Shown here one piece after another: positions 1-9,130 of a stretch of 64,000 nucleotides of DNA; the first letter of the stretch is position 1; each line of letters begins with the position of its first letter. Source of the DNA: Sphingobacterium sp. SGR-19 (GTDB taxonomy: Bacteria > Bacteroidota > Bacteroidia > Sphingobacteriales > Sphingobacteriaceae); assembly GCF_011043555.1 (NCBI RefSeq), contig NZ_JAAKGS010000001.1:854848-918847 (forward strand). Direction: 5' to 3'. The position numbers and the translations under genes were made by a program. The notes beneath the pieces were generated by a model. That model did no database searches. It was not told where the DNA came from and was given only the letters and a program-made list of their open reading frames with translations.

Positions 1-563
1 CAGGTATCAAAACAAAGCTTATCTATATCGACGATATCGGTTGGACCGGCAATAGCTTTGTAGATATAGAAGGCGAACCCATTCTATCCATTTTTAAATT
101 ATACCCGTGGGAATGGATGACGCGTGAAGAGTTCGCCGTGCATATTATAAACGATCCGAACCAGGCTCAATGGATAGAACCATCGTGGAAGATGTTGCTA
201 TCCAACAAAGCGATACTTCCCATTCTCTGGGAATTATTCCCTAATCATCCCCACCTCTTAGCTGCATATGTTAACGAACCGGCTCATTTGAAACATTTTG
301 TTAAAAAACCTATCCTGTCCCGCGAAGGCGCTAATATCGAGATGTATTACGATAAACAGATGATCTACCACACCGAAGGTGAATATGGAGAGGAAGGCTA
401 CATCTATCAGGAGCTCGCTAACTTACATCATGAAGATACAGGCTTTTCGATTATCGGCAGCTGGATTATCGGACAAGAAGCTTGCGGCATATCATTCAGG
501 GAATCTGACATGCCAATCACCACCGATCAGAGTCGTTTCATACCACATATAATCCGGCATTAA
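1..563 (+). CDS. Glutathionylspermidine synthase family protein, 3' part
   Basis: Partial at the left edge. The frame is open from base 3, so the gene begins outside the window; the first ATG inside (117) is internal. The visible 186 residues match the C-terminal ATP-grasp part of the glutathionylspermidine synthase family: an acidic stretch KLIYIDDIGW, then KPILSREGANIEM (the nucleotide-binding loop of this family), and a closing segment GSWIIGQEACGISFRES. Family members ligate an amine to a glycyl carboxylate using ATP; most bacterial homologues lack the amidase domain and their true substrate is unknown. The stop codon at 561-563 directly abuts the stop of the converging gene at 564, leaving no room for a separate terminator. 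Confidence 0.85.
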   Translation, partial: GIKTKLIYIDDIGWTGNSFVDIEGEPILSIFKLYPWEWMTREEFAVHIINDPNQAQWIEPSWKMLLSNKAILPILWELFPNHPHLLAAYVNEPAHLKHFVKKPILSREGANIEMYYDKQMIYHTEGEYGEEGYIYQELANLHHEDTGFSIIGSWIIGQEACGISFRESDMPITTDQSRFIPHIIRH

Positions 564-2723
564 CTAGTTTATAACAATCTCCCAATCATCCGGTTTATAG
601 AGAATATTAAAACCTACCTCACCGTATTTCGAACGGTTGATGACCAAGCCACACGTTTCATTCCCCAGTTTCAAATCCGTGAGACGAATTTCGTGGAGAT
701 AATCCGGAAGCATAATCCGGTCGAAGGTTATTGTTTTATCTATCGCATTTATATCGATACGCAAACAAGACTGCAGCAGCATAAATACCGTACCAACTGC
801 CCACGCCTGTGGTGAACAGGCAACCGGGTACGCCGTAGGTCCTATACCTTGCCGTCTCTCAAAACCGCAATATAGTTCAGGAACCCTTTGCAGCTCGATG
901 AATAATGAAGCATCAAATATGGCGCCCATAATTTTTAAAACATGCTTTTGTAAACCATACTTTGATAACCCGTAAGCTATCAAAGCGTTATCATGAGGCC
1001 AGATTGATCCATTATGATAAGACATCGGGTTATACCTTCCCGATGATGACGACAGGGTTCTGACCCCCCATCCGCTAAACATATCCGAAGCGAGTAGTGT
1101 ATCCGCAAGAACAGCAGCCTTATCGTCGTCGGCAATCCCTGTAAATAAGCAGTGTCCAGCGTTCGAAGACTTTACCCTACAAGGCTTTTTCTGACCGTCG
1201 AGTGCCAAAACGAAACTAGATAAATCCGCATCCCAAAAACGCTCGTTAAAGCTCTTTTTTAAAGCGGTGGCCTCATCGTATAGTCTCGACGACGTATCTT
1301 GTTCACCAAGTATAAGGGCGAGCTTTCCAGCATGAAGTTTTGCACCATACACATAACTTTGAACTTCACATAGAGCAATCGGCGGGTCGGCAAGTTGATT
1401 GTTTTCGTGCATGATAGAATCAAAGGAGTCTTTCCAACCCTGATTCGTCAAACCATTTTTAGCCTTATGTATATATTCCACGAAACCATCACCATCGATA
1501 TCCCCGTAGTTATCAATCCAACTGACCGCAACCATAATATTCGGCCAAATTTGCTTAACTAAGTTCAAATCACCGGTACGATCATAATACATTCCCGCCA
1601 AGATAATAAACAAAGGCGTGGCATCTATTGTTCCGTAATATTGCTTAAAAGGAATCTCACCCGTATTCGCCATTTCACCGTTGCGCGCTTCATGGAGTAT
1701 TTTTCCAGGTTCGGCATCTTTTTCCGAAATTAGGTCAACAGCTTGGTTTGCGGCCAAGAATAATAATACCCCTTTTGCAATTTCTGGATTGATCCATAAG
1801 ATTTCCATAGCGGCAATTATCCCGTCCCTCCCGAAGGGCGTATTGTACCAAGGAACGCCAGCATATGGATATTTTCCATAATCGGTTTGGGATAGGAGCG
1901 ATATAAAATCCTTTTCCGACCGGTATAACCAGTGGTTAAACTGCGTATTAGACGTCTTAATCTCGGCGAACAAGGTTTTGCTTTGATTTAACTCAAACTG
2001 GTTTAATTCACTGGCTTCAGCGTAGGACATAGCGTCTTTTTTCTCATCTCCTGTCAAGAAATGAATACAATACTGAATAGTTACGACCTTTTTAGAAGTT
2101 AAATTAACAGAAAAGACAGCTCGATTTCCCTCTAAGCTATATTCCCCGTCAGACTGGAAATAGATTTCAAAAGAACGTTTGATACCATCTAGTCCTAAAT
2201 AAGTAGTTTCAAAATATTCATCGTGATCAACTGGGTACGCATTATGGGTATCTACTTTTCTCTTTATCCCTCTAATTTCAAAGATATCCTTAAAATCCCC
2301 GTCAAAATCCAAGCTTAAATCAAAGGAGCAATTTTCAGGCTCATATTGGAGAATCTTGATTTCCTCGTAAAAAGCACCTTCCCGAACAAATTGGTGCCTT
2401 TCGATATGAATAGAATTTTCGGGTATCTTGCATGCTTTTATCATGGGGTTTGTAAGATCCGCCGAGTAGATGGAATTTCCTTCTTTGATTGAGCCGCTTA
2501 GTAAAAGAGGTTTCTGACCATTAAACTTTAACACTAATCTATTTATAAAGCGGGTACCCTCGTGGTAAATGCCCTGTACCATTTTTCCATAAGGGTGGAT
2601 GTTCCCGGCTCGGTCAAAAACCGCAAATGTATTGGAATAGTTTAACACCATATTTACCTCATCTGAATTAACGGCATCAGATGAGATGTGATATTCTTCT
2701 TCTTGTGTTATTTCTTCTTTCAT
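564..2723 (-). CDS. Amylo-alpha-1,6-glucosidase / glycogen debranching-type protein
   Basis: 719 residues, cytoplasmic (no signal peptide). An N-terminal beta-rich GDE_N_bis domain (about 25-230) with TFAVFDRAGNIHPYG is followed by an (alpha/alpha)6 glycoside-hydrolase-like domain. Visible active-site stretches are TPFGRDGIIAAME (about 295), DGDGFVEY, NQGWKDSFDS (about 430) and HNGSIWPHDNA (about 575), all typical of amylo-alpha-1,6-glucosidase-like proteins. Expected role is hydrolysis of alpha-glucan or sucrose-like glycosides. Its start overlaps the stop of the upstream glycosyltransferase by 4 bases, so the two are translationally coupled. Such GT4 plus GDE pairs are common in Bacteroidota and Proteobacteria and are often linked to osmotic or desiccation stress; the exact substrate is not known. 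Confidence 0.85.
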   Translation of the reverse strand: MKEEITQEEEYHISSDAVNSDEVNMVLNYSNTFAVFDRAGNIHPYGKMVQGIYHEGTRFINRLVLKFNGQKPLLLSGSIKEGNSIYSADLTNPMIKACKIPENSIHIERHQFVREGAFYEEIKILQYEPENCSFDLSLDFDGDFKDIFEIRGIKRKVDTHNAYPVDHDEYFETTYLGLDGIKRSFEIYFQSDGEYSLEGNRAVFSVNLTSKKVVTIQYCIHFLTGDEKKDAMSYAEASELNQFELNQSKTLFAEIKTSNTQFNHWLYRSEKDFISLLSQTDYGKYPYAGVPWYNTPFGRDGIIAAMEILWINPEIAKGVLLFLAANQAVDLISEKDAEPGKILHEARNGEMANTGEIPFKQYYGTIDATPLFIILAGMYYDRTGDLNLVKQIWPNIMVAVSWIDNYGDIDGDGFVEYIHKAKNGLTNQGWKDSFDSIMHENNQLADPPIALCEVQSYVYGAKLHAGKLALILGEQDTSSRLYDEATALKKSFNERFWDADLSSFVLALDGQKKPCRVKSSNAGHCLFTGIADDDKAAVLADTLLASDMFSGWGVRTLSSSSGRYNPMSYHNGSIWPHDNALIAYGLSKYGLQKHVLKIMGAIFDASLFIELQRVPELYCGFERRQGIGPTAYPVACSPQAWAVGTVFMLLQSCLRIDINAIDKTITFDRIMLPDYLHEIRLTDLKLGNETCGLVINRSKYGEVGFNILYKPDDWEIVIN

Positions 2724-3838
2724 GCTGGTTTATTTAATCTTGGCATACTACGCCGATGGACATTTTTGTATCTGTCGTTGACTAGAGAATGATACACATC
2801 AATATAGCTGTCTGCCATGTGAGCTGCTGTGAAACGTCTTTCAAAAACACGACGTATTTCCATTTTTGATAAATACTTTAATCGACTTACAGCTTCGATA
2901 GCTTCCGTTACAGAATCTACGATAAAACCAGTAACATGGTCTTCCATGATTTCTGGTACAGATCCTCTATTAAATGCGATCACAGGTGTACCACATGCCA
3001 TAGCCTCGATCATGACTAACCCAAAAGGCTCAGGCCAATCTATAGGAAACAGTAAAGCCATTGCACTACCCAGAAACTCCGTTTTTTGTTGTTCGCTTAT
3101 TTCTCCGATATATTCTACTAAAGGATGATCTAAGAGAAATTTCACTTTTTCCTCATAATAGGCTGAATCAGTCTTGTCAATTTTTGCGGCAATCTTCAGT
3201 TTTGTATTCGTTGCTAATGCAATTTCGATTGCTCTTTCCACACCTTTCTCGGGCGAAATCCGACCTAAGAAAGCCAAGTATTCACCTCTTCCATTTCCTT
3301 GGTGATGAAGGTTTTCAGGAAGTCCATGATATATGGTTTTGACAAAGTTTCCTTGAGGAATTGGCAGACGCTGATTTTCAGAAATTGATATTAGGTTTTG
3401 GTAAGGGAACGTATGATAGATATCCTGTAGCTCAGGGATATCCAGTCGGCCGTGTAAAGTTGTAACAGATGGAATTTCTAACATGTTACTAAACGGGAAA
3501 TGAAGGTAATCGGTATGAAAATGCAGGATATCGAATTCATTGACGCGCGTATTCAACTTTTGCATTTGGATAATATGATACGCTAATGGATCATTACAAT
3601 CTCGTTTTAACCGCAGCCCCTCATCGACACAGGCAATCAGTTTAGCTGTTGTACTAGAATCTCCTGAAGCAAACAGTGTAACATCATGCCCCTGCCGAAC
3701 TAATTCTTCTGTCAAATAATGCACTATCCTCTCCGTTCCGCCATATAACTTTGGAGGCAGTGACTCATACAACGGTGCCACTTGCGCTATACGCAGCGCT
3801 CTTTTTTTAACCGTTTCACTTCTGTATTTATCCATCAC
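2720..3838 (-). CDS. Glycosyltransferase family 4 protein
   Basis: 372 residues with two Rossmann-like domains. The N-terminal acceptor domain begins RIAQVAPLYESLPPKLYGGT, the GGTER loop being typical of GT4. The donor domain carries GRISPEKGVERAIE (about 192) and the EX7E signature EPFGLVMIEAMACGTPVIA (about 270), which binds the nucleotide sugar. It should transfer a hexose from a nucleotide sugar with retention. First gene of a two-gene leftward operon with the debranching-type protein (4-base overlap). The start region is unusual: an 8-bp inverted repeat (3842-3866) lies just before the ATG and its loop contains the purine-rich AAGGAAA likely to act as ribosome binding site. Confidence 0.85.
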   Translation of the reverse strand: MMDKYRSETVKKRALRIAQVAPLYESLPPKLYGGTERIVHYLTEELVRQGHDVTLFASGDSSTTAKLIACVDEGLRLKRDCNDPLAYHIIQMQKLNTRVNEFDILHFHTDYLHFPFSNMLEIPSVTTLHGRLDIPELQDIYHTFPYQNLISISENQRLPIPQGNFVKTIYHGLPENLHHQGNGRGEYLAFLGRISPEKGVERAIEIALATNTKLKIAAKIDKTDSAYYEEKVKFLLDHPLVEYIGEISEQQKTEFLGSAMALLFPIDWPEPFGLVMIEAMACGTPVIAFNRGSVPEIMEDHVTGFIVDSVTEAIEAVSRLKYLSKMEIRRVFERRFTAAHMADSYIDVYHSLVNDRYKNVHRRSMPRLNKPA

Positions 3839-3841
3839 TAT

Positions 3842-3866
3842 GGTTATCTTTTCCTTATAGATAACC
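3842..3866 (-). promoter_or_regulatory. Hairpin holding the ribosome binding site of the GT4 gene
   Basis: Perfect 8-bp arms (GGTTATCT / AGATAACC) with a 9-base loop, ending four bases before the ATG at 3838. Read on the minus strand the loop contains AAGGAAA. This may be a translational control hairpin or a dyad operator; the sequence does not tell which. Confidence 0.35.
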
Positions 3867-3921
3867 TAGAAAGATGTAAATAGTTCAATGAAATTATGAC
3901 ACCGTGTGCGACAATTGAATT

Positions 3922-4428
3922 TTATAAATTCAAATCGCCTTGCTCGCCAGTTTCGATATTGCTTCCCGTAATAGCACGTGCCGCCACTTTAAAAAAGGTT
4001 ATTAATTTACTTGATTTCGTATCCCAATAGTGAGCCTCATAAGGAACAACCTTAAGTACACGTATACGCGGATCTTCTTTTCCACGGTCAAACCAGCCTT
4101 CAACCATCTTATTCCAATATTTTTCTATCCGGTCTCTATCTTGACTAATTTCGGCCTCGCCGCTGATGCTCAGAAAGCTATAATTGCGGACATCCGAATA
4201 CAGCAAGCTAACTTTAGCCGTGTCCTGTAAGTGTTTATGTGTCTCACTTTCCGAAGAAAACAGAAACCAAATATTTCCTTCCTCATCGACTTCCTGCCGG
4301 CTCATCGGAATTGCATGAATATAGTCGCTATCTTTTGGATACGTTCCCAACATGCCAATATCAATCTGATCGACGATTTTCTTTAACTTCTCTACCGCTT
4401 CTTGATTATAAAGATTTTCTGTGCCCAT
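3922..4428 (-). CDS. Pyridoxamine 5'-phosphate oxidase-like general stress protein
   Basis: 168 residues with the split-barrel flavin-binding fold of the general stress protein 26 group: KIVDQIDIGMLGTYPKD, HAIPMSRQEVDEEGNIWFLF, SLLYSDVRNYSFLSISGEAE and YWNKMVEGWFDRGKEDP are all characteristic. Members bind FMN, FAD or F420, and in many bacteria are induced by stress; the substrate is unknown. No signal peptide. It stands alone between the GT4 and flavoprotein genes, with 83 bases upstream of the GT4 start and 62 bases to the flavoprotein stop. Confidence 0.85.
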   Translation of the reverse strand: MGTENLYNQEAVEKLKKIVDQIDIGMLGTYPKDSDYIHAIPMSRQEVDEEGNIWFLFSSESETHKHLQDTAKVSLLYSDVRNYSFLSISGEAEISQDRDRIEKYWNKMVEGWFDRGKEDPRIRVLKVVPYEAHYWDTKSSKLITFFKVAARAITGSNIETGEQGDLNL

Positions 4429-4490
4429 AGTTATGCTATTTAGTATATTACTTATAGAACAATGAAAAGTCTCTTTTGTTAAGTCTTTTT

Positions 4491-5651
4491 TTACTTTATA
4501 TTATCCGCAACCCACACACCAGAACTAAAGCAAGCTTGCAATAAGTACCCCCCGGTAGGCGCTTCCCAATCGAGCATTTCGCCAACACAAAAAACATTAG
4601 GGTACTTTAACAGTTCCAAAGAAGCAGACAATTCGGCGAAAGAAACTCCTCCAACTGTAGAAATGACCTCGTCAATAGGTCTAAAAGAAGTAACTTCTAT
4701 AGGGAAATTTTTTATTGCAAAAGCTAATTTGGTAGAATTGGTATACGTTTCTTTATCCAAAAATCTCAGTAATTGTACAGCTGTTTTCGAAAGTTTTAAT
4801 TTGTCTTTAAGAACAGAGGCAACGTTCCCTTTATTTTCCAATTCCTTTTCGATGGAAACCATTGCGTGGGTAGGCTTTAAATCTAAAAACAGACGATTCG
4901 GAAAAGGATGCTGACGCAGGAAACGATTTAGATAATATACGGGGGCTCCCTCGATACCGTATGATGTAAATACTATTTCACCCCACTTGTTGTGTTCTGC
5001 AAATTTTAACTGAATATTTTTTAGTACTTGGCCGGCAAGTGTAGAAAATTCATCTTTCGTGTTCATACCCGAATTAGCAGGTTGTAGAGTATTAACTTGA
5101 ATACTTCTTGTTTTAAAAAGATCTACCCACTTCGCATCTGAACCTGTTTTAGACCAAGATCCGCCGCCTAGTCCCAAAATTAGTTTATGATAAGCGATTC
5201 GTGTAAATTCTCCTTGATGAGTGAAGGTGGCGGCATGCTCATCAAAATCGACCATGCGATAGCCGTAGTGAATTCTTACACCAGCATCTACTAATTTAGC
5301 GAGTATCGCTTGCAATACCTGTATAGGCTTTACCCCGTTGGCTGGAAATATTTTACCGGAGCTGCCGATAAATGTAGAGATTCCCAAGCTACCAAGCCAT
5401 TCCGTCGTTGCTTTATTATCGAAATGTTTAACGATACGTTGTATTTCGACCTTATCATAGTTCTGAATAAACGTATTGATATCTTCACTATGCGTAAGGT
5501 TAAATCCGCCGTGGCCAGCTACCAAAAATTTACGTGCAGCAGCTTTGTTCTGTTCGTAGATGTGCACCTCAAACCCCTTCATTGCCAGCTGTTGCGCAGC
5601 TATTAATCCCGCTGGCCCCGCTCCAACAATAACAATGGGTGATTTTGACAT
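4491..5651 (-). CDS. HI0933-family NAD(P)/FAD-dependent oxidoreductase
   Basis: 386 residues. The dinucleotide motif VGAGPAGLIAAQQLAMKG starts at residue 8, followed by the HI0933 hallmark AGHGGFNLTHSED (about 45) and the C-terminal flavin motif FCVGEMLDWEAPTGGYLLQ (about 355). Members of this BaiN/HI0933 flavoprotein group are cytosolic; the wider family includes a bile-acid-pathway reductase, but the physiological substrate of most members is unknown. Start ATG at 5651. Neighbouring genes give no pathway hint. Confidence 0.85.
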   Translation of the reverse strand: MSKSPIVIVGAGPAGLIAAQQLAMKGFEVHIYEQNKAAARKFLVAGHGGFNLTHSEDINTFIQNYDKVEIQRIVKHFDNKATTEWLGSLGISTFIGSSGKIFPANGVKPIQVLQAILAKLVDAGVRIHYGYRMVDFDEHAATFTHQGEFTRIAYHKLILGLGGGSWSKTGSDAKWVDLFKTRSIQVNTLQPANSGMNTKDEFSTLAGQVLKNIQLKFAEHNKWGEIVFTSYGIEGAPVYYLNRFLRQHPFPNRLFLDLKPTHAMVSIEKELENKGNVASVLKDKLKLSKTAVQLLRFLDKETYTNSTKLAFAIKNFPIEVTSFRPIDEVISTVGGVSFAELSASLELLKYPNVFCVGEMLDWEAPTGGYLLQACFSSGVWVADNIK

Positions 5652-5690
5652 GCCGCAAAAATACGCAAATCTCTTTTAACCGGATGGGTA

Positions 5691-7424
5691 TTACTCCCTT
5701 TCATTCAGTTTCCGTTTACTGCTTTCGCTCAAACCAACCGTTTGTTGCAGCCCTTCCTGAAGACTTTTCCAAATGGTTTTAAAGTGAGAATATTCGGGAA
5801 CACGCTCATAATCTATCTCTCCAATGTGGTACACTTCATTTGCATCCGGATTGCTATCATTGATTAAAAGCTGGTTGATTAAAAACGTGAGGATACCGCG
5901 CTTTCCTCTTTTATTGCTTTCCGCATCGGGAGGATATAAAAGATTCACTTTAAGTTGATCGTAATCAAAATAGAGTTTACCCCAATTTCTGTAGTCATTT
6001 CCCTGCATGTCAAAACGTATACGATGCACATTCCCAGAAGCAAACTGGAGATTAAGCAGCGGTGTAATTATACGGTTAAAAGCTGATACTTCCATACTTC
6101 CTAACGTTCCAGCATAAGAGTGACTACCATTTTTGCTCAGCATATCGAAGCCAAATAGGGCATGCAATCTTCCCAATCCCATCAGGTTTGCCTGCAAATC
6201 TGCTCGCATGAAATTATCCTTTTCCAGTTGACTTGTATCGTTAGTGACATTGGTAATATCACCATGTGCCTGTTGAAAAGTAATCACACCTTCACGATGG
6301 TATCTCCCGCTCAACTCGTGATAGGAAACATCTATGTTTTCTACAAAAACTGTATCAAAGTAAAGTGGCAGATTAACCGCCATTATTTTTTGATGTGGGG
6401 CTTCTCCTATCTTATTTACGTTATCTTTTTGAAAGCGCTTATCTTTGTGAAATGAGGCTGTACCTCCGGCCATATGTACGTATATAGAGGAAATCCGTTG
6501 CCTATCAAATATATCTCGAAAACGGATCTTTTCCATTCGAATAGTATCAAAGTTTAGAAAAATCAAAGCTTTATTCTCCTTATCATTTCGGAAATAATCT
6601 ACTTTGTTAATCTTCGGTGACAAGTCGATTTTCGTCAATAACAGTTGATCCTCCCTACTGTCTATCATCAAACGTTCAAAACCTATTCTATAAGGGCTGG
6701 TCGGAATCTCGTATTCAAATTTTGGAATATCTATCTGTAGGGCTTTGAAATAATATAGACGTGTGGAATCCTCTGCTGCGTTTTCATCTATCAGAATATC
6801 ATAAAATCGGAATTGTGTACTGTCGACTTTTATCTCGTTTGTGTTACCGCTTTCTGTCTTTGAGTACACGACATTAAAACGATCTAGACTCACTTTGTCT
6901 ACCTGTATCGACTTGAAAGTATCTTTAATACGATCATACAACGAAGTGGCCCTATCGCGCTTAACCGTATCGTTATAAGCCTGGGGTTCATTCAGCACGA
7001 GCAAGTCTGCTCCCCTCAATGTAACATGTTTGATAAATAACTTTTTGCGTATCAAAGCAGACCAGAGGTTCACGCCTTTCACTTCTAAGGATTCTAATTT
7101 AATATGGAAACGGCTGTCTGACGCGGTCTTCGACTCAATCTGTTCACGGTAAACTGTGGAATCAGAAACCAGTTCCGCATTCGTCAGACGAACGGTACCT
7201 GTTAGGATCTGCAGTTCCATATCGTCATAAGTCAACGTGTACAGCCCCTTGCTTTTTTGTTGGACAACTCCCTCCAGTTTGGCTTTGATTTTGGGCTTCC
7301 AATTACGTACGTAGTATGCACCTAGTGACATTGCAACTATAAGCACTAATAACAGAATCCCTCCACTCCACATCCATATACGAGGTATTGAACGTATATT
7401 TTTCATCATCCCGCTTAGCCTCAT
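5691..7424 (-). CDS. AsmA/DUF748-like membrane-anchored protein
   Basis: 577 residues with an N-terminal membrane anchor (about 18-38, WSGGILLLVLIVAMSLGAYYV) and a long beta-rich periplasmic part. Phrases such as VRLTNAELVSDS, FNVVYSKTESG and SFHKDKRFQKD recall the repetitive beta-sheet proteins of the AsmA/DUF748 group, which in Gram-negatives act in envelope assembly or lipid transport between membranes. Assignment is from pattern only. The ATG at 7424 overlaps the TGA of a 32-codon ORF (ATGA), so translation is probably coupled; later ATGs at residues 6 and 7 are possible starts. Confidence 0.6.
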   Translation of the reverse strand: MRLSGMMKNIRSIPRIWMWSGGILLLVLIVAMSLGAYYVRNWKPKIKAKLEGVVQQKSKGLYTLTYDDMELQILTGTVRLTNAELVSDSTVYREQIESKTASDSRFHIKLESLEVKGVNLWSALIRKKLFIKHVTLRGADLLVLNEPQAYNDTVKRDRATSLYDRIKDTFKSIQVDKVSLDRFNVVYSKTESGNTNEIKVDSTQFRFYDILIDENAAEDSTRLYYFKALQIDIPKFEYEIPTSPYRIGFERLMIDSREDQLLLTKIDLSPKINKVDYFRNDKENKALIFLNFDTIRMEKIRFRDIFDRQRISSIYVHMAGGTASFHKDKRFQKDNVNKIGEAPHQKIMAVNLPLYFDTVFVENIDVSYHELSGRYHREGVITFQQAHGDITNVTNDTSQLEKDNFMRADLQANLMGLGRLHALFGFDMLSKNGSHSYAGTLGSMEVSAFNRIITPLLNLQFASGNVHRIRFDMQGNDYRNWGKLYFDYDQLKVNLLYPPDAESNKRGKRGILTFLINQLLINDSNPDANEVYHIGEIDYERVPEYSHFKTIWKSLQEGLQQTVGLSESSKRKLNERE

Positions 7425-7519
7425 CTGGGTTTACGCGTTTCTTTCCTCTTTTGGCTCCTGATCACGAAGAAAATTCCAAGTGCAATAAACAGAACCGCAA
7501 ATATAATCGGTAACACCAT
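7421..7519 (-). CDS. Small single-TM protein (32 residues), coupled to the AsmA-like gene
   Basis: ATG at 7519 and TGA at 7421-7423, overlapping the next start as ATGA. The product begins MVLPIIFAVLFIALGIFFVI and continues into a strongly basic tail (RSQKRKETRKPR): one membrane helix with a positive cytoplasmic end. Too short to assign, but the stop/start overlap, the clean hydrophobic-plus-basic composition and the absence of any other gene before the AsmA-like protein support it. Confidence 0.5.
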   Translation of the reverse strand: MVLPIIFAVLFIALGIFFVIRSQKRKETRKPR

Positions 7520-7556
7520 AGTCTTATCTATTTTTTAATGAACATATTGAATCACA

Positions 7557-7607
7557 AAAAGGTTTAGATTATTCAAATTTACATAGAAACCCGCTTCTAA
7601 ACCTTTT
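7557..7607. repeat. 12-bp inverted repeat between divergent genes
   Basis: Perfect arms AAAAGGTTTAGA (7557-7568) and TCTAAACCTTTT (7596-7607), separated by 27 bases, in the gap between the leftward AsmA-like operon and the rightward oxidoreductase. A terminator is unlikely here because transcription leaves in both directions; an operator or a leader hairpin of the oxidoreductase mRNA is more plausible. Confidence 0.45.
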
Positions 7608-7656
7608 CTTCTTTTTATTGTTAATTATAGGTGATAGAAAATTAAACTCGAACCCT

Positions 7657-8769
7657 ATGCGTACACGAAGAGAATTTCTTCAGAAGATTACCTATTCAGC
7701 CATGGTGTTGCCTTTGCTCCCTTCCTGGCAATTTGGCTCATTCCGTATTGACAATGAACCCTATGACGGCCCGGTTTTACGGGTGGCTATCATGGGGCTT
7801 GGTGGATATGGAACACGCGTTGCACAAGCTATGAAGGCGTGTAAAAAAGCTAAATTGGTGGGCGTAATCAGCGGAACACCCGCCAAGATCAAGGAATGGC
7901 AGTCGAAATACCAAATTCCAGAGAAAAACTGCTACAACTATGAAAATTTTGATGACCTAAAGAATAACCCCGACATTGATGCCGTATATGTAATTACCCC
8001 CAACGCGTTACATCACGATCAGGTTATAAGAGCCGCAAAAGCAGGGAAACACGTAATCTGCGAAAAGCCAATGGGCTTAAATGCGAAAGAAGGCGAAGAA
8101 ATGGTTCGGGCATGCAAGGAGGCGAAGGTTAAGTTATTGGTTGGGTATCGTCTGCATTTTGAGCCGAAAACGCTCGAAGTTGTCCGCATGAGACAAAACG
8201 GTGATTTTGGAAAAATCCTTTTTTTTCAAGGACAATGCGGGTTTAGGATAGGTGATCCTAACCAATGGAGATTGGATAGAGCCTTGGCTGGTGGTGGTTC
8301 CTTAATGGATATTGGCATTTATGCTGTCAATGGCGCTCGCTACATGGTCGGGGAAGAACCCATATGGGCAACCGCACAGGAAATGAAGACAGATCCGGTA
8401 AAATTTAAGGAGGGTGTAGATGAAACGATATTATTTCAGTTGGGTTTTCCAAGCGGTGCCGTATCTTCTTGTCTGTCTACATATAATATGAATAACCTCG
8501 ATCGATTTTTCTTAAACGGGGAAAAGGGTTTTGCCGAGATGCAACCTTCCACCGGTTATGGACCTATAGAAGGAAGGACGCATAAGGGTACGTTTACACA
8601 ACAGCATGTTACCCATCAAACCATACAAATGGAGGAAATGGCGTCTATTATTCTAGAAGGGAAAGAGCCTATTATATCCGTTGATGGCGAGGAAGGCTTA
8701 AGAGATTTAAAAATAATAGACGCCATCTATAAATCTTGTCAGACAGGCGAGAGAGTCGAACTAGTATAA
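7657..8769 (+). CDS. Gfo/Idh/MocA family oxidoreductase, Tat-exported
   Basis: 370 residues from the ATG at 7657. I prefer this start because the protein then opens MRTRREFLQK followed by a hydrophobic segment, a textbook twin-arginine signal; an in-frame TTG at 7618 would bury it. The NAD(P)-binding fold follows with AIMGLGGYGTRVAQAMK (about 47), then ITPNALHHDQVIRAAKAGKH and the family motif CEKPMG (about 135). Members are sugar or inositol dehydrogenases or glucose-fructose-type oxidoreductases; Tat export fits a pre-folded, cofactor-loaded periplasmic enzyme like Zymomonas glucose-fructose oxidoreductase. Substrate not predictable. Confidence 0.85.
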   Translation: MRTRREFLQKITYSAMVLPLLPSWQFGSFRIDNEPYDGPVLRVAIMGLGGYGTRVAQAMKACKKAKLVGVISGTPAKIKEWQSKYQIPEKNCYNYENFDDLKNNPDIDAVYVITPNALHHDQVIRAAKAGKHVICEKPMGLNAKEGEEMVRACKEAKVKLLVGYRLHFEPKTLEVVRMRQNGDFGKILFFQGQCGFRIGDPNQWRLDRALAGGGSLMDIGIYAVNGARYMVGEEPIWATAQEMKTDPVKFKEGVDETILFQLGFPSGAVSSCLSTYNMNNLDRFFLNGEKGFAEMQPSTGYGPIEGRTHKGTFTQQHVTHQTIQMEEMASIILEGKEPIISVDGEEGLRDLKIIDAIYKSCQTGERVELV

Positions 8770-8780
8770 ACGCCCATCCA

Positions 8781-8799
8781 CCCCGCGATTTCCGCGGGG
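8781..8799 (+). terminator. GC-rich hairpin after the oxidoreductase gene
   Basis: Seven-bp stem CCCCGCG / CGCGGGG with a five-base loop, 12 bases after the stop codon. No T-tract follows, so it may be an mRNA-stabilising hairpin or a weak terminator. Confidence 0.5.
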
Positions 8800-8849
8800 C
8801 TTCTGAGCGATCACTCGATTACTAAACAACAAAATGAAACAAACTTATG

Positions 8850-9011
8850 TCCGCTAGGAAAAGCGAACGGAATATTTTTTTTAACCTAGAGGCGGATTCG
8901 TATTATACCCCCGATGATTTCTTTGCTTATAACATAGATTGCTTACTTGGAATAAACAACTATAAACATACGAACGAATTATGATTTTTCCAAAAAAATC
9001 ATAATTTTTTT
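8850..9011 (+). ncRNA. Possible structured leader or small RNA ending in a strong terminator
   Basis: There is no gene between 8770 and 9184. The stretch contains TCCGCTAGG (8850-8858), which can pair either locally with AGCGAACGGA followed by a T8 run (8874-8881) or with CCTAGAGGCGGA (8885-8896): two mutually exclusive folds as in an attenuator. It ends with a 13-bp perfect stem (8977-8989 / 8994-9006), a four-base loop and seven T residues (9005-9011), an intrinsic terminator on the plus strand. The helicase appears to have its own promoter after this point, so this may be an independent small RNA or the 3' end of the oxidoreductase message. No family recognised. Confidence 0.35.
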
Positions 9012-9130
9012 AACACAAAAATTAAAAACACCGATTATTATTAATGAAAAACAAATTGAATTCATAGATCTACGAGTGGATACGGTATGCCTGTGGTGAA
9101 AAAAGATCTTTAAAAAGATACATCTTAAAA

